A stretch of 64,000 nt of DNA from UBA4582 sp002389265 (GCA_943788825.1 CALSRT010000004.1:33001-97000), one strand, 5' to 3'; numbered from the stretch's first letter, positions 1 through 7,800 are shown. The notes: generated from the letters alone by a model not told the origin. Translations and numbers: made by a program.

Positions 1-396
1 GATGACAGGTGCGGGAATCCAAACGAGTGCGCCACCAATACCGGTCATAAACAACGCCATGGCGAGCATTGATGGTGAGTCGGCGATACCCGCTAGCAGC
101 AAGCCCAAGACAACCAGAAAAAGGCCAAGGCGCATAACATATAGTAGTTTAAATCGGCTTGTGGCAGACGCCACTAGCAGCGTGCCAAGCAAGTAGGCAC
201 CGACGTTAGCAGCACCAATTAGACCGGCTTGAGTATTACTAATACCCAGATCATCTCGTACGGCGGGCAACAATACGCCATAGCTGAAACGGCCAAAAGA
301 CTGACCAACCGCCGTCGCAAGGGAAATGATGAATAACATGATCCACCCAGAGCGAATCCATGATTTCTTGCTTTGTGGGGAATCAGAGACGTTCAT
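1..396 (-). CDS. MFS transporter, YbfB/YjiJ-like, N-terminal part (cut by window edge)
   Basis: The minus strand is open from an ATG at 396 to base 1, giving 132 residues with no stop, so the gene continues outside the window. The cytoplasmic start MNVSDSPQSKKSW is followed by about four hydrophobic segments. The first carries QSFGRFSYGVLLPAVRDDLG and the second TQAGLIGAANVGAYLLG. Both resemble the YbfB/YjiJ branch of the major facilitator superfamily, which are 12-helix inner-membrane transporters of mostly unknown substrate. The substrate cannot be inferred here. The family call is good; the missing C-terminal two thirds limit certainty. Confidence 0.8.
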   Translation of the reverse strand, partial: MNVSDSPQSKKSWIRSGWIMLFIISLATAVGQSFGRFSYGVLLPAVRDDLGISNTQAGLIGAANVGAYLLGTLLVASATSRFKLLYVMRLGLFLVVLGLLLAGIADSPSMLAMALFMTGIGGALVWIPAPVI

Positions 397-701
397 TCAA
401 CATCTGGCTCAAGAGAGAGGTTGCAGATTCTAACGTAAATGCTTCGCTGGAACACCTCATGGGTACGAAAGCCAGTTCTATGCAGTTAATTGAATTCTGT
501 TCGACGATATTTCCTGCTAGCCCTAACAGATTACGCCATAATTGAAGCCGAGTACGGCGAATTTACCCAGGAGATACAAGGGAGACAACAGTATGGATGT
601 AGTACCATGCCCAATTGATAGACAATGTCTGGCCTCGACTCGGATGACTGATAACTACGCATGAGAAAACCTTATTCGCGCCGTCATCGTACTAAGAAAA
701 A
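397..701. other. Intergenic stretch without a recognised gene
   Basis: This stretch lies between the MFS gene start and a secreted hypothetical gene. Short open frames here show no recognisable protein, and I see no clear RNA gene. It must hold the promoters of both neighbours, but none is clear enough to place. Confidence 0.4.
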
Positions 702-1202
702 ATGGACGAGAATACTCAAATGAAGACACTATCAAAGATAACCAGGACATACAAAGCTATCGTGTTCATGTTGTTGCTCAGCCCATTCAGCGCTTTTTCC
801 GATCTCGCAAAAACCGGTTACAAGAACGAGGATCCACTTAAGTTAGCCTACCTTGTTGCCGTGCACGCAGACTGCAACTTTACCCATAAGAGAGTCGACT
901 CTATGGTGGAAACTGGGATAACTCGCCGAGGCATTGAGCCCTTAATGCGACCGGCTTGGATAAGGAAGCCATTATTTCTACAGGTCAACGTTAACTGCAT
1001 CAGTCTGCCGTCACAGGAAAACCAAATCTATACTGTGGAATCCCGCATGGGGGATGCATCCGGCATTAATATCGTCTTTATGACATCCGCATTTTTTTAT
1101 GGGGCGGGTAGAGAAAGTGATATTTTTGAAACAGTGGAAGAAGCGATAGAACGACAACTCGATGAATATCTGAAGGCCAATCCTGAATTGTTGACTGAAT
1201 AG
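702..1202 (+). CDS. Putative secreted hypothetical protein
   Basis: This 166-residue protein is not recognised. A basic N-terminus (KTLSKITRTYK) followed by a hydrophobic stretch (AIVFMLLLSPFSAFS) looks like a Sec signal peptide with cleavage near an Ala/Ser-rich site. The mature part has two cysteines (in ADCNF and VNCIS) that could form a disulfide, which would fit a periplasmic location. An internal ATG at 720 begins directly before the signal peptide and is as plausible a start as 702; neither has a strong Shine-Dalgarno sequence. The gene stands alone between oppositely oriented genes. No function can be proposed. Confidence 0.6.
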   Translation: MDENTQMKTLSKITRTYKAIVFMLLLSPFSAFSDLAKTGYKNEDPLKLAYLVAVHADCNFTHKRVDSMVETGITRRGIEPLMRPAWIRKPLFLQVNVNCISLPSQENQIYTVESRMGDASGINIVFMTSAFFYGAGRESDIFETVEEAIERQLDEYLKANPELLTE

Positions 1203-1274
1203 ACGCCTTACTCAGCTATTGCAACCCTCAGTTCACATCGCGCGAATTAGCAACGACTCTGCGCTTATGACGAA

Positions 1275-1312
1275 AGCCGGGCTAGAAACATCAACAGGTT
1301 GATATCCCGGCT
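1275..1312. other. Two-tier stem-loop downstream of the secreted hypothetical gene
   Basis: AGCCGGG at 1275-1281 pairs with CCCGGCT at 1306-1312, and inside it ATCAAC (1290-1295) pairs with GTTGAT (1298-1303). It lies between two convergent genes, 70-85 bases beyond each stop codon, so a transcription-end or mRNA-stabilising role is likely. There is no U-tract, so it is not a standard intrinsic terminator. Confidence 0.4.
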
Positions 1313-1370
1313 CTCGCCGACCTTTTAAGGATGCTCGGAATATCACCAAGCGCGCTTTAATTTTTTTCTC

Positions 1371-1406
1371 TTTGCTATTCACTTTGCTATTCATTTTTCT
1401 ATTCAC
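1371..1406. repeat. 12-bp tandem repeat, three copies
   Basis: Units TTTGCTATTCAC (1371), TTTGCTATTCAT (1383) and TTTTCTATTCAC (1395) follow each other directly. The last copy overlaps the stop codon of the DoxX-like gene on the minus strand, so repeat slippage here may have set the C-terminus of that protein. Confidence 0.7.
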
Positions 1407-1824
1407 TTAGGGCAGACGTCATTCGCTTTGGATCTTTGGTTGACCACCAAATCAGCAGGAGCAAAAAGCCCTGCACAATCAAGCGCAACATATAAACCGA
1501 CTGTGGCGCTTGCGGGAATAGTTCCGGGTTCATCAACATGTGTACATTGGCCGGTGTCACCGCGATAGTTAAGGCGATAAGCCCCCAACCAGCCCAAGGG
1601 CGATACCTTGGCAAGAGTACCAACAGGGCCAACACAATCTCAACGACACCCGAAATATAGACAGCCCAAACGGGACTGGGCACCCAAGGTGGAACGATTG
1701 CCACAAAAAAATCGGTACTAGTGAAGTGCCCTATGCCGCCAACGAAAAACCATAGAAAGACGAACCCTTGACCTAAGGTTTTGAGTTTTATTACAGACAC
1801 ATCATTGTTCATTTTTTGTACCAT
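1399..1824 (-). CDS. DoxX-like membrane protein
   Basis: This 141-residue protein has four hydrophobic segments. The segment order and the motif GIGHFTSTDFFVAIVPPWVP between helices 1 and 2 match the DoxX/DoxX-like family of small inner-membrane proteins. Members have been linked to oxidoreductase or thiosulfate functions in some organisms, but most are uncharacterised. Met-5 (1812) is an alternative start just inside the called one. The gene is monocistronic and faces the upstream secreted hypothetical gene. The fold family is fairly sure; a biochemical role cannot be given. Confidence 0.75.
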   Translation of the reverse strand: MVQKMNNDVSVIKLKTLGQGFVFLWFFVGGIGHFTSTDFFVAIVPPWVPSPVWAVYISGVVEIVLALLVLLPRYRPWAGWGLIALTIAVTPANVHMLMNPELFPQAPQSVYMLRLIVQGFLLLLIWWSTKDPKRMTSALSE

Positions 1825-1981
1825 TTCGATTGGCGTTACAGGTTGTCACGAACATCAAATTATCATTCAAACACGTATAGTGACCAGCCTTATAAAACAT
1901 TGCTTGATACCCTCAGACGCCGGACACCAAATATATGCTATTGTGCAGCTCCTTTAACTGCTTCTCAATTTCTACGGTCCC

Positions 1982-3061
1982 ATGTCTAATTTCCAACTGA
2001 CTATTATTGCTGGCTCTGCCGCGCGTCAACGCCTGGCCAGCGAGGGCTGGCGCCCGGAATTGTTTACCGCCATGGTCGGCGCATCTGGTGGCGCAAAACT
2101 GCTGGGCTTAGGCTACCTGGACCGATATCTGTTCGGTGAATATTTGAGTCGCTCGAGTCATCCCATGGAGCTTTATGGATCCTCAATCGGCAGTTGGCGG
2201 CACTCGGCACTTGCTTGCCGTAATCCATCTGAGGCAATAGCAACTCTGCAAGATCGTTATCTGAACCAGAAATGGTTAGAGGATGATCCACGATCGCCCA
2301 CCGAGGTTGTTGATGGTTTGTGTGAATGGGTGCTGGATAGTTTTTTGACGCCAAGTGACATTAGTCATATCGCAAATAATCGCCGTTTTCGAACACATAT
2401 CGTCACCGCAAGAGGCCTAGGATTAAACAGCCACCAACAAAAACTAATGCTTGCCCTTGGCATGGGTAAAGCTGCCGCTCTCAATATGATCAACCGACAG
2501 TTGCTCGCGCATAGTTTCCAGCGCGTCGTGTTTAGCTCAGGCACTAGCGAGTCGTTTGTGTTCAAGGATTTCGATACCGAGCACATTGAACTCAACTCAT
2601 ACAACCTACGGTCGGCTTTGTTAGCTAGCGGCTCTATTCCCTTTCTCATGTCAGGTCAACGGGACATTTTGGGCGCACCACTTGGTCACTATTGGGATGG
2701 CGGCATCATTGATTACCATTTTGACTTTACTAATTGCACTGGCGACGGCTTGATTTTGTATCCGCATTTTTCCGATCAAGTCGTGACAGGCTGGTTCGAC
2801 AAAGGCTTAAGCTGGCGACGAAACAGTAATCGCAACAGCCCTCAAGCACTTGATAATGTGGTCATCGTCGCGCCATCCAAGGCTTACATTGCGTCGTTGC
2901 CCTACGCAAAGATCCCAGATCGGCGGGACTTCCAAAAAATGTCACAGGCAACACGAATGGCATACTGGAGCGAATGCGTTTCTGCGAGCCAAGCATTAGC
3001 GGACGCCTTTATTGAGGTGATTGAATCCTCAGACCCACTGCGGTTCGTTGTCGATCCGTGA
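1982..3061 (+). CDS. Patatin-like phospholipase family protein
   Basis: This 359-residue protein carries the marks of a patatin-type serine lipid hydrolase. A glycine-rich loop GASGGAK (residues 33-39) could act as oxyanion hole, GSSIG (66-70) is a G-x-S-x-G nucleophile elbow with Ser-68 as candidate nucleophile, and a later DGG motif in HYWDGGIIDYHFD supplies the aspartate of the Ser-Asp dyad. Patatins cleave acyl chains from phospholipids or other lipids; the substrate here is unknown. No signal peptide is seen, so it is probably cytoplasmic or membrane-associated. The gene stands alone, 120 bases before a DUF2805 gene. Confidence 0.72.
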   Translation: MSNFQLTIIAGSAARQRLASEGWRPELFTAMVGASGGAKLLGLGYLDRYLFGEYLSRSSHPMELYGSSIGSWRHSALACRNPSEAIATLQDRYLNQKWLEDDPRSPTEVVDGLCEWVLDSFLTPSDISHIANNRRFRTHIVTARGLGLNSHQQKLMLALGMGKAAALNMINRQLLAHSFQRVVFSSGTSESFVFKDFDTEHIELNSYNLRSALLASGSIPFLMSGQRDILGAPLGHYWDGGIIDYHFDFTNCTGDGLILYPHFSDQVVTGWFDKGLSWRRNSNRNSPQALDNVVIVAPSKAYIASLPYAKIPDRRDFQKMSQATRMAYWSECVSASQALADAFIEVIESSDPLRFVVDP

Positions 3062-3188
3062 CAACCATGTGCAATCTTCGCGGCTTACCGCGAAGATGTA
3101 CCACTTATATTATTAATTTTCGCACAGAATCCAAACTGACTCGCGCGGCCTTACGTAGACATTTCACAAGCGATGACGAAAACCCACT

Positions 3189-3467
3189 ATGCCTTATACC
3201 GAGCTAGAAAAATCAAGAGTTATAGAAATGGCCTGGGAAGATAGAACGCCCTTTGAGGCCATCGAATTGCAGTTTGGGCTGAATGAGTCCGCAGTGATCG
3301 TCTTGATGCGCACCCAATTACAACCACGCAGCTTCAAACGCTGGCGCAAACGCGTCACTGGACGCCAAACAAAACACGGCGCAATGAGGAACCCCGCCGT
3401 CAGTCGAGGCCACTGCCCAACGCAATATAAAATAAAATCCGCTAAGAACACCAAGGCAAGACGTTAA
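3189..3467 (+). CDS. DUF2805 / TIGR03643 family protein
   Basis: This 92-residue basic protein has the conserved core VIEMAWEDRTPFEAIELQFGLNE followed by VIVLMRTQL and SFKRWRKRVTGRQTKH. These are the signature stretches of the DUF2805 (TIGR03643) family of short uncharacterised proteins. The helical, Arg/Lys-rich layout resembles a small helix-turn-helix DNA-binding module, but that is inference. The last 25 residues are basic and less conserved. It is monocistronic, and no partner gene is evident beside it. Confidence 0.8.
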   Translation: MPYTELEKSRVIEMAWEDRTPFEAIELQFGLNESAVIVLMRTQLQPRSFKRWRKRVTGRQTKHGAMRNPAVSRGHCPTQYKIKSAKNTKARR

Positions 3468-3666
3468 CCCATCATCAACACCAATTTTTTCTGCCTTAGG
3501 GCCTGCAGCGAGCCGTCATATTCCCCTCGCCAAAGACGCCGTTATTACTGACGTCAATCGCGAATTCAAACCCCGCAACAAGCCAGCAAACCTGCGCACG
3601 CTCGCCCTGGACACTCATCGTGAGCGCCCTCGTCTCATCATTATTTTTTTCACACTGGTCATTCGC

Positions 3667-4131
3667 CTACTCAATATTGAGCGCCAGCCTCAACATGTCG
3701 TAGTGCTGCAGGCCATTTTCATAAATCGGTTCATTATAGTTATCTAGAAAATAGTCTTTTACAACATGCACTACCCTAAAACCGAACCGTTGATAAAATG
3801 TCAATTGATAGCCAAAAGTACCGGTACCCAAAACAACCCTGGCAACTTTTCGATTGCCCAGTTCAGCAATTACAAATTCAAGCAAAGCTGCCCCAACGCC
3901 TTGACCTTGGATACTCGGTAGTGAAGCTATATTGAATAACTCGATTTCATTGTCAGTGTTCATATTGATTACGCAGGCACCGACAATCTCATCATCTCTA
4001 TAAGCTCCAAAACAGGTTGCGTCTATTAAATAATCGCGAACCTTCATCTCCGAAGGGTCCGCAAGGAGTAATAAACTTAACGGTATCGATTCGACAGAAA
4101 TCTCACGACATTTGATCAACGTGCTCTCCAA
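3667..4131 (-). CDS. GNAT-family N-acetyltransferase
   Basis: This 154-residue protein fits a GNAT acyltransferase, which transfers acetyl from acetyl-CoA to an amine. The acetyl-CoA loop is IQGQGVGAALLEFVIAEL (motif A, Q-x-x-G-x-G/A form). It is followed by VVLGTGTFGYQLTFYQRFGFRVV (motif B with the YxRxGF turn) and a C-terminal stretch DYFLDNYNEPIYENG typical of one bacterial GNAT subgroup. The substrate is unknown. It is solitary and oriented away from a 400-base stretch without genes. A TATAAT-like hexamer lies on its strand at 4207-4212, but no good -35 was found. Confidence 0.85.
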   Translation of the reverse strand: MESTLIKCREISVESIPLSLLLLADPSEMKVRDYLIDATCFGAYRDDEIVGACVINMNTDNEIELFNIASLPSIQGQGVGAALLEFVIAELGNRKVARVVLGTGTFGYQLTFYQRFGFRVVHVVKDYFLDNYNEPIYENGLQHYDMLRLALNIE

Positions 4132-4533
4132 AGTGAAACCCCAATTAACGCTTCGAGACTCGTCTCAAACGCAGTGCTGGGGATGAATATTCATGGTTTG
4201 ACCGCCATTATAGTGGACTTACCAGAACTTATTTCAGACGCTAATGGGGCTTCTGATGCACCTCTGATGCACTGGCGAGTTACGAATCAACTCGTGGATC
4301 AGGAGACCGTAAATATAACGTCGAACACGGGCTGAAGTAAAACTCCATCGCTTTCTCTTTGACGCGTTGCTGATATCCGTAACCGTTAAGGACCAGTAGC
4401 TACGATCCGACCCTAATCGTCGCACGGACGCTCTCAGGCAGATCTAACGACTCATCACAGCCCAGGTGAATTTCTCTCCTTGCCCACAATAGCCAGGCTT
4501 CGAGCATAGGGAGCGGCCTGTGCAGACCGCATA
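4132..4533. other. Intergenic stretch without a supported gene
   Basis: This 402-base stretch separates the two minus-strand genes for a GNAT protein and an ACT-domain protein. A 63-codon open frame exists on the minus strand (4234-4425), but its protein looks like no family, is arginine-rich in a random way and has no ribosome-binding site. Given the transposase remnant nearby, this may be decayed sequence, but I found no recognisable motif. Confidence 0.4.
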
Positions 4534-4938
4534 TTATTGTTGGCGAGCAAGCTCATTGAGCGCGTCAATAGCTTTATCTGCCAGGTTCTTCTGAACAAAG
4601 ATATGATCATGGTAATAACCTGCGATTACATTTGCGCTAATACCATGCTCGCCGAGTTTGGTGGCGAATGCGGCCGTCAAACCAACTGCATCGAGGCTAG
4701 AATAGACACTAAGTGTGATTCCCTTGAAAACAGACTCATAATGTAGACTTTTCTCATCAGCCTTATTCTTGGGGATCACTAAGGTTAGGCCTTCTAACTC
4801 CCTGATCATAGCTATGGGCTCTAAATCCAAGTAATCGCCATATTTCGCCTTTGGGAACGTGCAAAATACATACTCCCCATCGATAAGAGTCGGGGATATA
4901 GATGTCACTAGTTTTTGTAAATCTATCTCACCTCTCAT
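4534..4938 (-). CDS. ACT domain-containing protein
   Basis: From Met at 4938 the product has 134 residues. An N-terminal half (MRGEIDLQKLVTSISPTL, GEYVFCTFP, LEPIAMIRELEGLTLVIPK) is followed by a C-terminal ACT-like half (ITLSVYSSLDAVGLTAAFATKLGEHGISANVIAGYYHDHIFV). This is the layout of the small stand-alone ACT-domain family (ACT_3/ACT_7), which presumably binds a small ligand such as an amino acid. The frame is open to 4989, but the start at 4938 has AGGA seven bases upstream and matches the family N-terminus, so I prefer it. The gene is solitary. Target and ligand are unknown. Confidence 0.82.
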   Translation of the reverse strand: MRGEIDLQKLVTSISPTLIDGEYVFCTFPKAKYGDYLDLEPIAMIRELEGLTLVIPKNKADEKSLHYESVFKGITLSVYSSLDAVGLTAAFATKLGEHGISANVIAGYYHDHIFVQKNLADKAIDALNELARQQ

Positions 4939-5004
4939 AGATGATCCTGTTGGCCAGCGTCGCTTGATAGCATTAATGGTACGCGACAAGCAATCGGTTA
5001 AGAA

Positions 5005-5093
5005 GAGATCGGGGCGGAGTAAAATTAAGGCTATATTTTACCCCGACCCTATTTATCTCTTTATCTTATTTTACCCCGACCCTATTTATCTCT
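5005..5093. repeat. REP-like inverted repeat plus 26-bp direct repeat
   Basis: A 26-bp unit beginning ATTTTACCCCGACCC occurs at 5035-5060 and 5068-5093 with a 7-base spacer. Just upstream, GATCGGGGCGGAGTAAAATT (about 5008-5027) is a near-inverted copy, so the stretch can fold into a hairpin with GGGGTAAAAT arms. Short GC-rich palindromic units of this kind resemble REP elements mobilised by RAYT transposases in gammaproteobacteria. No RAYT gene is in the window. The site lies between the ACT-domain gene and the DUF1294 gene. Confidence 0.5.
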
Positions 5094-5101
5094 ATTTATC
5101 T

Positions 5102-5479
5102 TTATCCAAGTTTGGATCCGCCAATTGGGATGAGCAACCAGGAAAGCAGCGCGCAGTTTAGCGCGACGGTTATCCAGTAAACGAAGCGAAAAAACTGTTT
5201 CTTAGATTTATGGCGCAGTTTTTGTTGGGCGACCAAGGCGCCTGGCCAGCCCCCTACCAGTGATAATAAATGCAGGGTGCTTTCGCTTGTACGCCAAGTT
5301 CCCTTAGTCGCTGCTGATTTATCTATAGCGTACACGGTAAAAGTGATTATGCTCACCACCATGTAAAAAGCTAAAACTAAAGGGTCTATTTGGGTAGTCA
5401 ATACAGAAACACCCATAATGGCGAAAAAAATATAGACTACGATGATCGACCATGACCCATCTGTTTTGTTTCGCGTCAT
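5102..5479 (-). CDS. DUF1294 domain membrane protein
   Basis: This 125-residue protein has two hydrophobic segments near the N-terminus, then the family signature YAIDKSAATKGTWRTSESTLHLLSLVGGWPGALVAQQKLRHKSKKQFF, and a last membrane segment. This is the DUF1294 family, sometimes found fused to a cold-shock domain, which is absent here. The biochemical role is unknown. The 3' end abuts the REP-like repeats at 5005-5093. The gene has no operon partner. Confidence 0.85.
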   Translation of the reverse strand: MTRNKTDGSWSIIVVYIFFAIMGVSVLTTQIDPLVLAFYMVVSIITFTVYAIDKSAATKGTWRTSESTLHLLSLVGGWPGALVAQQKLRHKSKKQFFRFVYWITVALNCALLSWLLIPIGGSKLG

Positions 5480-5721
5480 ATATTCACTGACCCTCCAAAA
5501 ATATTGCTGTCATCCTACAGGGCCGACCTTGTCTATCGACGGAGATATTTCATGTTACTAGATGGTTGCTCTCGGGTCACCGACCGCGGTTACTGAAAGC
5601 TTTAATGTGAACAAAATTCTGCTACGGAAATCATCACAAGGAGGGTGAGAAGTGTCTACTGAACTAGTGATGATTCAGAGTGTTCGAGCAGCTTGCTGCG
5701 GAAAAACGCCTTCAACTGCAT

Positions 5722-6258
5722 GTTAGGTGCCTACCAGTCTTGCCTTCGTCATAACCATTTATACATGACCAATGCATCAACATAACCCAGGCTAGGGTGA
5801 TTAAACGCCTGTGGCAGTCTACCTACTGTTTCAAATCCGAGATTTCCCCACAGCCTGACCGCTCCCTCATTTGTAGCAGCAACGAAGTTGAATTGCATTG
5901 CTTTGTATCCCAGTTTCGTCGCTAACTCTTGCGAGTGTTCACACATGGAGCTAGCCAATCCGCGACCTCGAGCCTGCGAAGACACCATATAACCACAATT
6001 GCAAACATGGTCCCCGGGGCCTGCATTGTTGGTTTTGATGAAATAGGTTCCAAGGATGCTGCCTTTCTCCTCAAACACAAATGTTTTTCGAGGGTAGGTC
6101 ATCCACTCCCATTGAGCTTGTTCTTCGTCAATGTCGGTCGGATATGCATAGGTCTCGCCTAGTCTTGCGATCTCTCGAAAGATCGGCCAGATGCCCTCCC
6201 AATCCGCTAATGCTGCTTCCCTGATATTCATTGCATATGTCTCGCGATGGCACCTAAC
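5722..6258. mobile_element. Integron-cassette-like unit around a GNAT gene
   Basis: GTTAGGTGCC at 5722-5731 and its exact inverse GGCACCTAAC at 6249-6258 bracket one acetyltransferase gene. They match the integron core forms GTTRRRY and RYYYAAC. Outside each core the similarity continues: the minus strand below 5722 reads ACATGCAGTTGAAG, and the plus strand above 6258 reads ACTCAGTTAAGTC, as expected for inner arms of attC sites. The gene reads from one core to the other with its start 17 bases after the core. Neither flanking attC could be completed, and there is no integrase gene, so this is a solitary or decayed cassette candidate. Confidence 0.45.
5749..6231 (-). CDS. GNAT-family N-acetyltransferase (cassette-like)
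   Basis: This 160-residue GNAT protein has GYMVSSQARGRGLASSMCEHSQELA as acetyl-CoA motif A (Q/R-x-x-G-x-G/A), then AMQFNFVAATNEGAVRLWGNLGFETVGRLP as motif B with the NxGF turn. The N-terminal REAALADWEGIWPIFREIA and the C-terminal NHPSLGYVDALVMYKWL fit a broad bacterial GNAT group. The acceptor substrate is not known. The gene lies between inverted GTTAGGTGCC/GGCACCTAAC ends like a single integron cassette, and GNAT genes are common cassette cargo. It has no clear promoter of its own. Confidence 0.85.
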   Translation of the reverse strand: MNIREAALADWEGIWPIFREIARLGETYAYPTDIDEEQAQWEWMTYPRKTFVFEEKGSILGTYFIKTNNAGPGDHVCNCGYMVSSQARGRGLASSMCEHSQELATKLGYKAMQFNFVAATNEGAVRLWGNLGFETVGRLPQAFNHPSLGYVDALVMYKWL

Positions 6259-6371
6259 ACTCAGTTAAGTCACGTGGACGCTCTGGCGCCTGGGTCGCAT
6301 AGGCAAGTGACAGGATGCCAGCGACCTTTCCCTCATCTTTAGTGCCATCTCATCGATGAGAATCTTCAACT

Positions 6372-6716
6372 TTATGCTGCTTGCTGTGCGAACACAACAG
6401 GTGGAAAATAGCTAAGTAAGCTATGCGGGTGAACCTGGTTGTAGTGCTTTCGCCATTGATTTCTTTCTACTCTTCCCTCGTCCAGCGATCTGAACCAGTT
6501 CGCGCTCAAGCATTCCTTGCAAAGCTTGCCGTTGAGGCTTTCGACGAACGCGTTCTGAGTGGGCTTTCCCGGTTGTATAAAGCCAAGCGTGATACCCGTC
6601 TCCTTCGATCAAAAGAAAATGGCTTTACTGGTGAACTCTGTACCGTTGATTTCTGATCGAAACGTGGTTGGCAAACCAGCGGCAGGCTACCTGCGGCAAC
6701 GTGAACACAGCCCGTG
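6372..6716 (-). pseudogene. IS3-family transposase (OrfB) C-terminal remnant
   Basis: On the minus strand one frame reads GLPTTFRSE, then NGTEFTSKAIFF, stop, SKETGITLGFIQPGKPTQNAFVESLNG, and ends HYNQVHPHSLLSYFPPVVFAQQAA before a TAA at 6372-6374. This is the C-terminal third of a DDE transposase of the IS3 family, including the catalytic Glu in NAFVES and the second Asp region (degenerate, RSEING instead of RSDNG). An in-frame stop where Trp is expected and the loss of the N-terminal part show it is dead. No inverted terminal repeats were recognised. Upstream of about 6716 the similarity fades. Confidence 0.85.
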
Positions 6717-6892
6717 AGTGTTTCGACAATATGCCATGGGTAACAACTGCGCCTTGCCGCAAAAAATTGCTTTGTGTGACGGCTACCTCGATAATGCGTA
6801 GCAAGAACTTTGAACGGTCATTTATCAACAAATTCACGGCTCGACAAATTCAAGGCTCGACAAATTCAATTCTCAACAAAAGGTAAGCAATC

Positions 6893-7273
6893 ATGTTCAG
6901 TCATATTATGGTAGGTGCCAACGACGTCGCAGCAGCGAAGGTCTTTTATGATGCGGTTCTCGGCACATTGGGCCATGGGCCAGGCACGATCGACCCAGCG
7001 GGTCGTTGTTTTTACATTACCCCCACGGGTATTTTCTCCATCAGCAAGCCGATTAATGACGAGCCTGCGAGCCACGGTAACGGCAGCACCATCGGCTTTG
7101 TCGCCGCGGACCCGGCAACCGCTGATAAATGGCATGCTGCGGGCATCGCTAATGGCGGCACCACCTGCGAAGATCTACCAGGCGTGCGTGAAGGCGGTAG
7201 CGGCAAGATGTATCTTGCCTATTTGCGTGACCCTTCAGGCAACAAAATTTGTGCCCTGCACCGCATGGCATAA
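6893..7273 (+). CDS. VOC (glyoxalase/bleomycin-resistance fold) protein
   Basis: This 126-residue protein has two beta-alpha-beta-beta-beta-like modules. The first starts FSHIMVGANDVAAAKVFYDAVLGTLG, and the second contains GSTIGFVAADPATADKWHAAGIANGG and ends YLAYLRDPSGNKICALHRM. This is the vicinal-oxygen-chelate fold shared by glyoxalase I, dioxygenases and antibiotic-binding proteins. A metal site is plausible (His in FSHIM, a late acidic position), but the reaction cannot be told. AAGG lies eight to ten bases upstream of the ATG. It sits between the transposase remnant and a broken kinase gene. Confidence 0.85.
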   Translation: MFSHIMVGANDVAAAKVFYDAVLGTLGHGPGTIDPAGRCFYITPTGIFSISKPINDEPASHGNGSTIGFVAADPATADKWHAAGIANGGTTCEDLPGVREGGSGKMYLAYLRDPSGNKICALHRMA

Positions 7274-7288
7274 GATCTATTTAGCACA

Positions 7289-7317
7289 GCAGTCGTGCGC
7301 CTAACACGTGCGATTGC
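7289..7317 (+). other. Stem-loop with attC-like core after the VOC gene
   Basis: GCAGTCGTGCG at 7289-7299 can pair along its whole length, using some G-U pairs, with CGTGCGATTGC at 7307-7317. The loop region carries GCGCCTAAC (7297-7305), and GCGTTAGAC follows at 7319-7327. These match the integron core patterns RYYYAAC and GTTRRRY but are much closer together than in a normal attC. It may be only an mRNA-end hairpin of the VOC gene. Confidence 0.3.
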
Positions 7318-7334
7318 TGCGTTAGACTTCACGC

Positions 7335-7712
7335 ATGCAATCTGCCGAACTTTATCTATTTGCCGGACTGCCTGGGTCGGGAAAGTCGACCATAACCCAC
7401 GCTGTGGCTTAACAACCCGAATGTATGTACCTGCGAATTGACACCATCAAGCAAGCCCTGCGGGCTTTTCACGCAAACAATATCACCGGTGAGGGCCCTC
7501 ATCTTGCTTATAGCATGGCCGCTGACAACCTGCGTTTGGGCAGGAACATTATCGCCGATCCCTGCAATCCGATTCAGCTAACGCGCAATGCCTGGCAACA
7601 GGTATTAGACTGGGAATAAGACTCCTGGACCTCAGACTGAATCATCATTAAGACCACGGGCCGCACTGTAACAGCCAGCGTTAACGAACTCCTCGAGAAA
7701 CTCGATTCTTAA
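7335..7712 (+). pseudogene. Broken P-loop (AAA/kinase-like) gene
   Basis: An ATG at 7335 starts MQSAELYLFAGLPGSGKSTITHAVA, with a perfect Walker A (GLPGSGKST), then hits a stop. A second frame from 7425 continues as a conserved body (YLRIDTIKQALRAFHA, GPHLAYSMAADNLRLGRNIIADPCNPIQLTRNAWQQV). A third piece ends TTGRTVTASVNELLEKLDS with a stop at 7710-7712. Together these follow the order of a roughly 170-residue ATP-binding kinase-like family, with frameshifts and a missing part before the last piece. It is almost surely inactive as read. Decay and sequencing error cannot be separated from the sequence alone. Confidence 0.75.
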
Positions 7713-7800
7713 TTAGGCGCTCGCCGCAAAACCGAATTGCCTCAAACACCAAGCTAGCTACCCGCCGCCATCTCGGCTAAACAGCCGGTTTGCCCACCCA

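Noticed and set aside
4234..4425. Minus-strand 63-codon frame as a gene
   Set aside because: No family, no Shine-Dalgarno sequence and random-looking composition.
5700..7330. A complete integron or superintegron
   Set aside because: There is no integrase gene and no complete attC; only core-like ends were seen.
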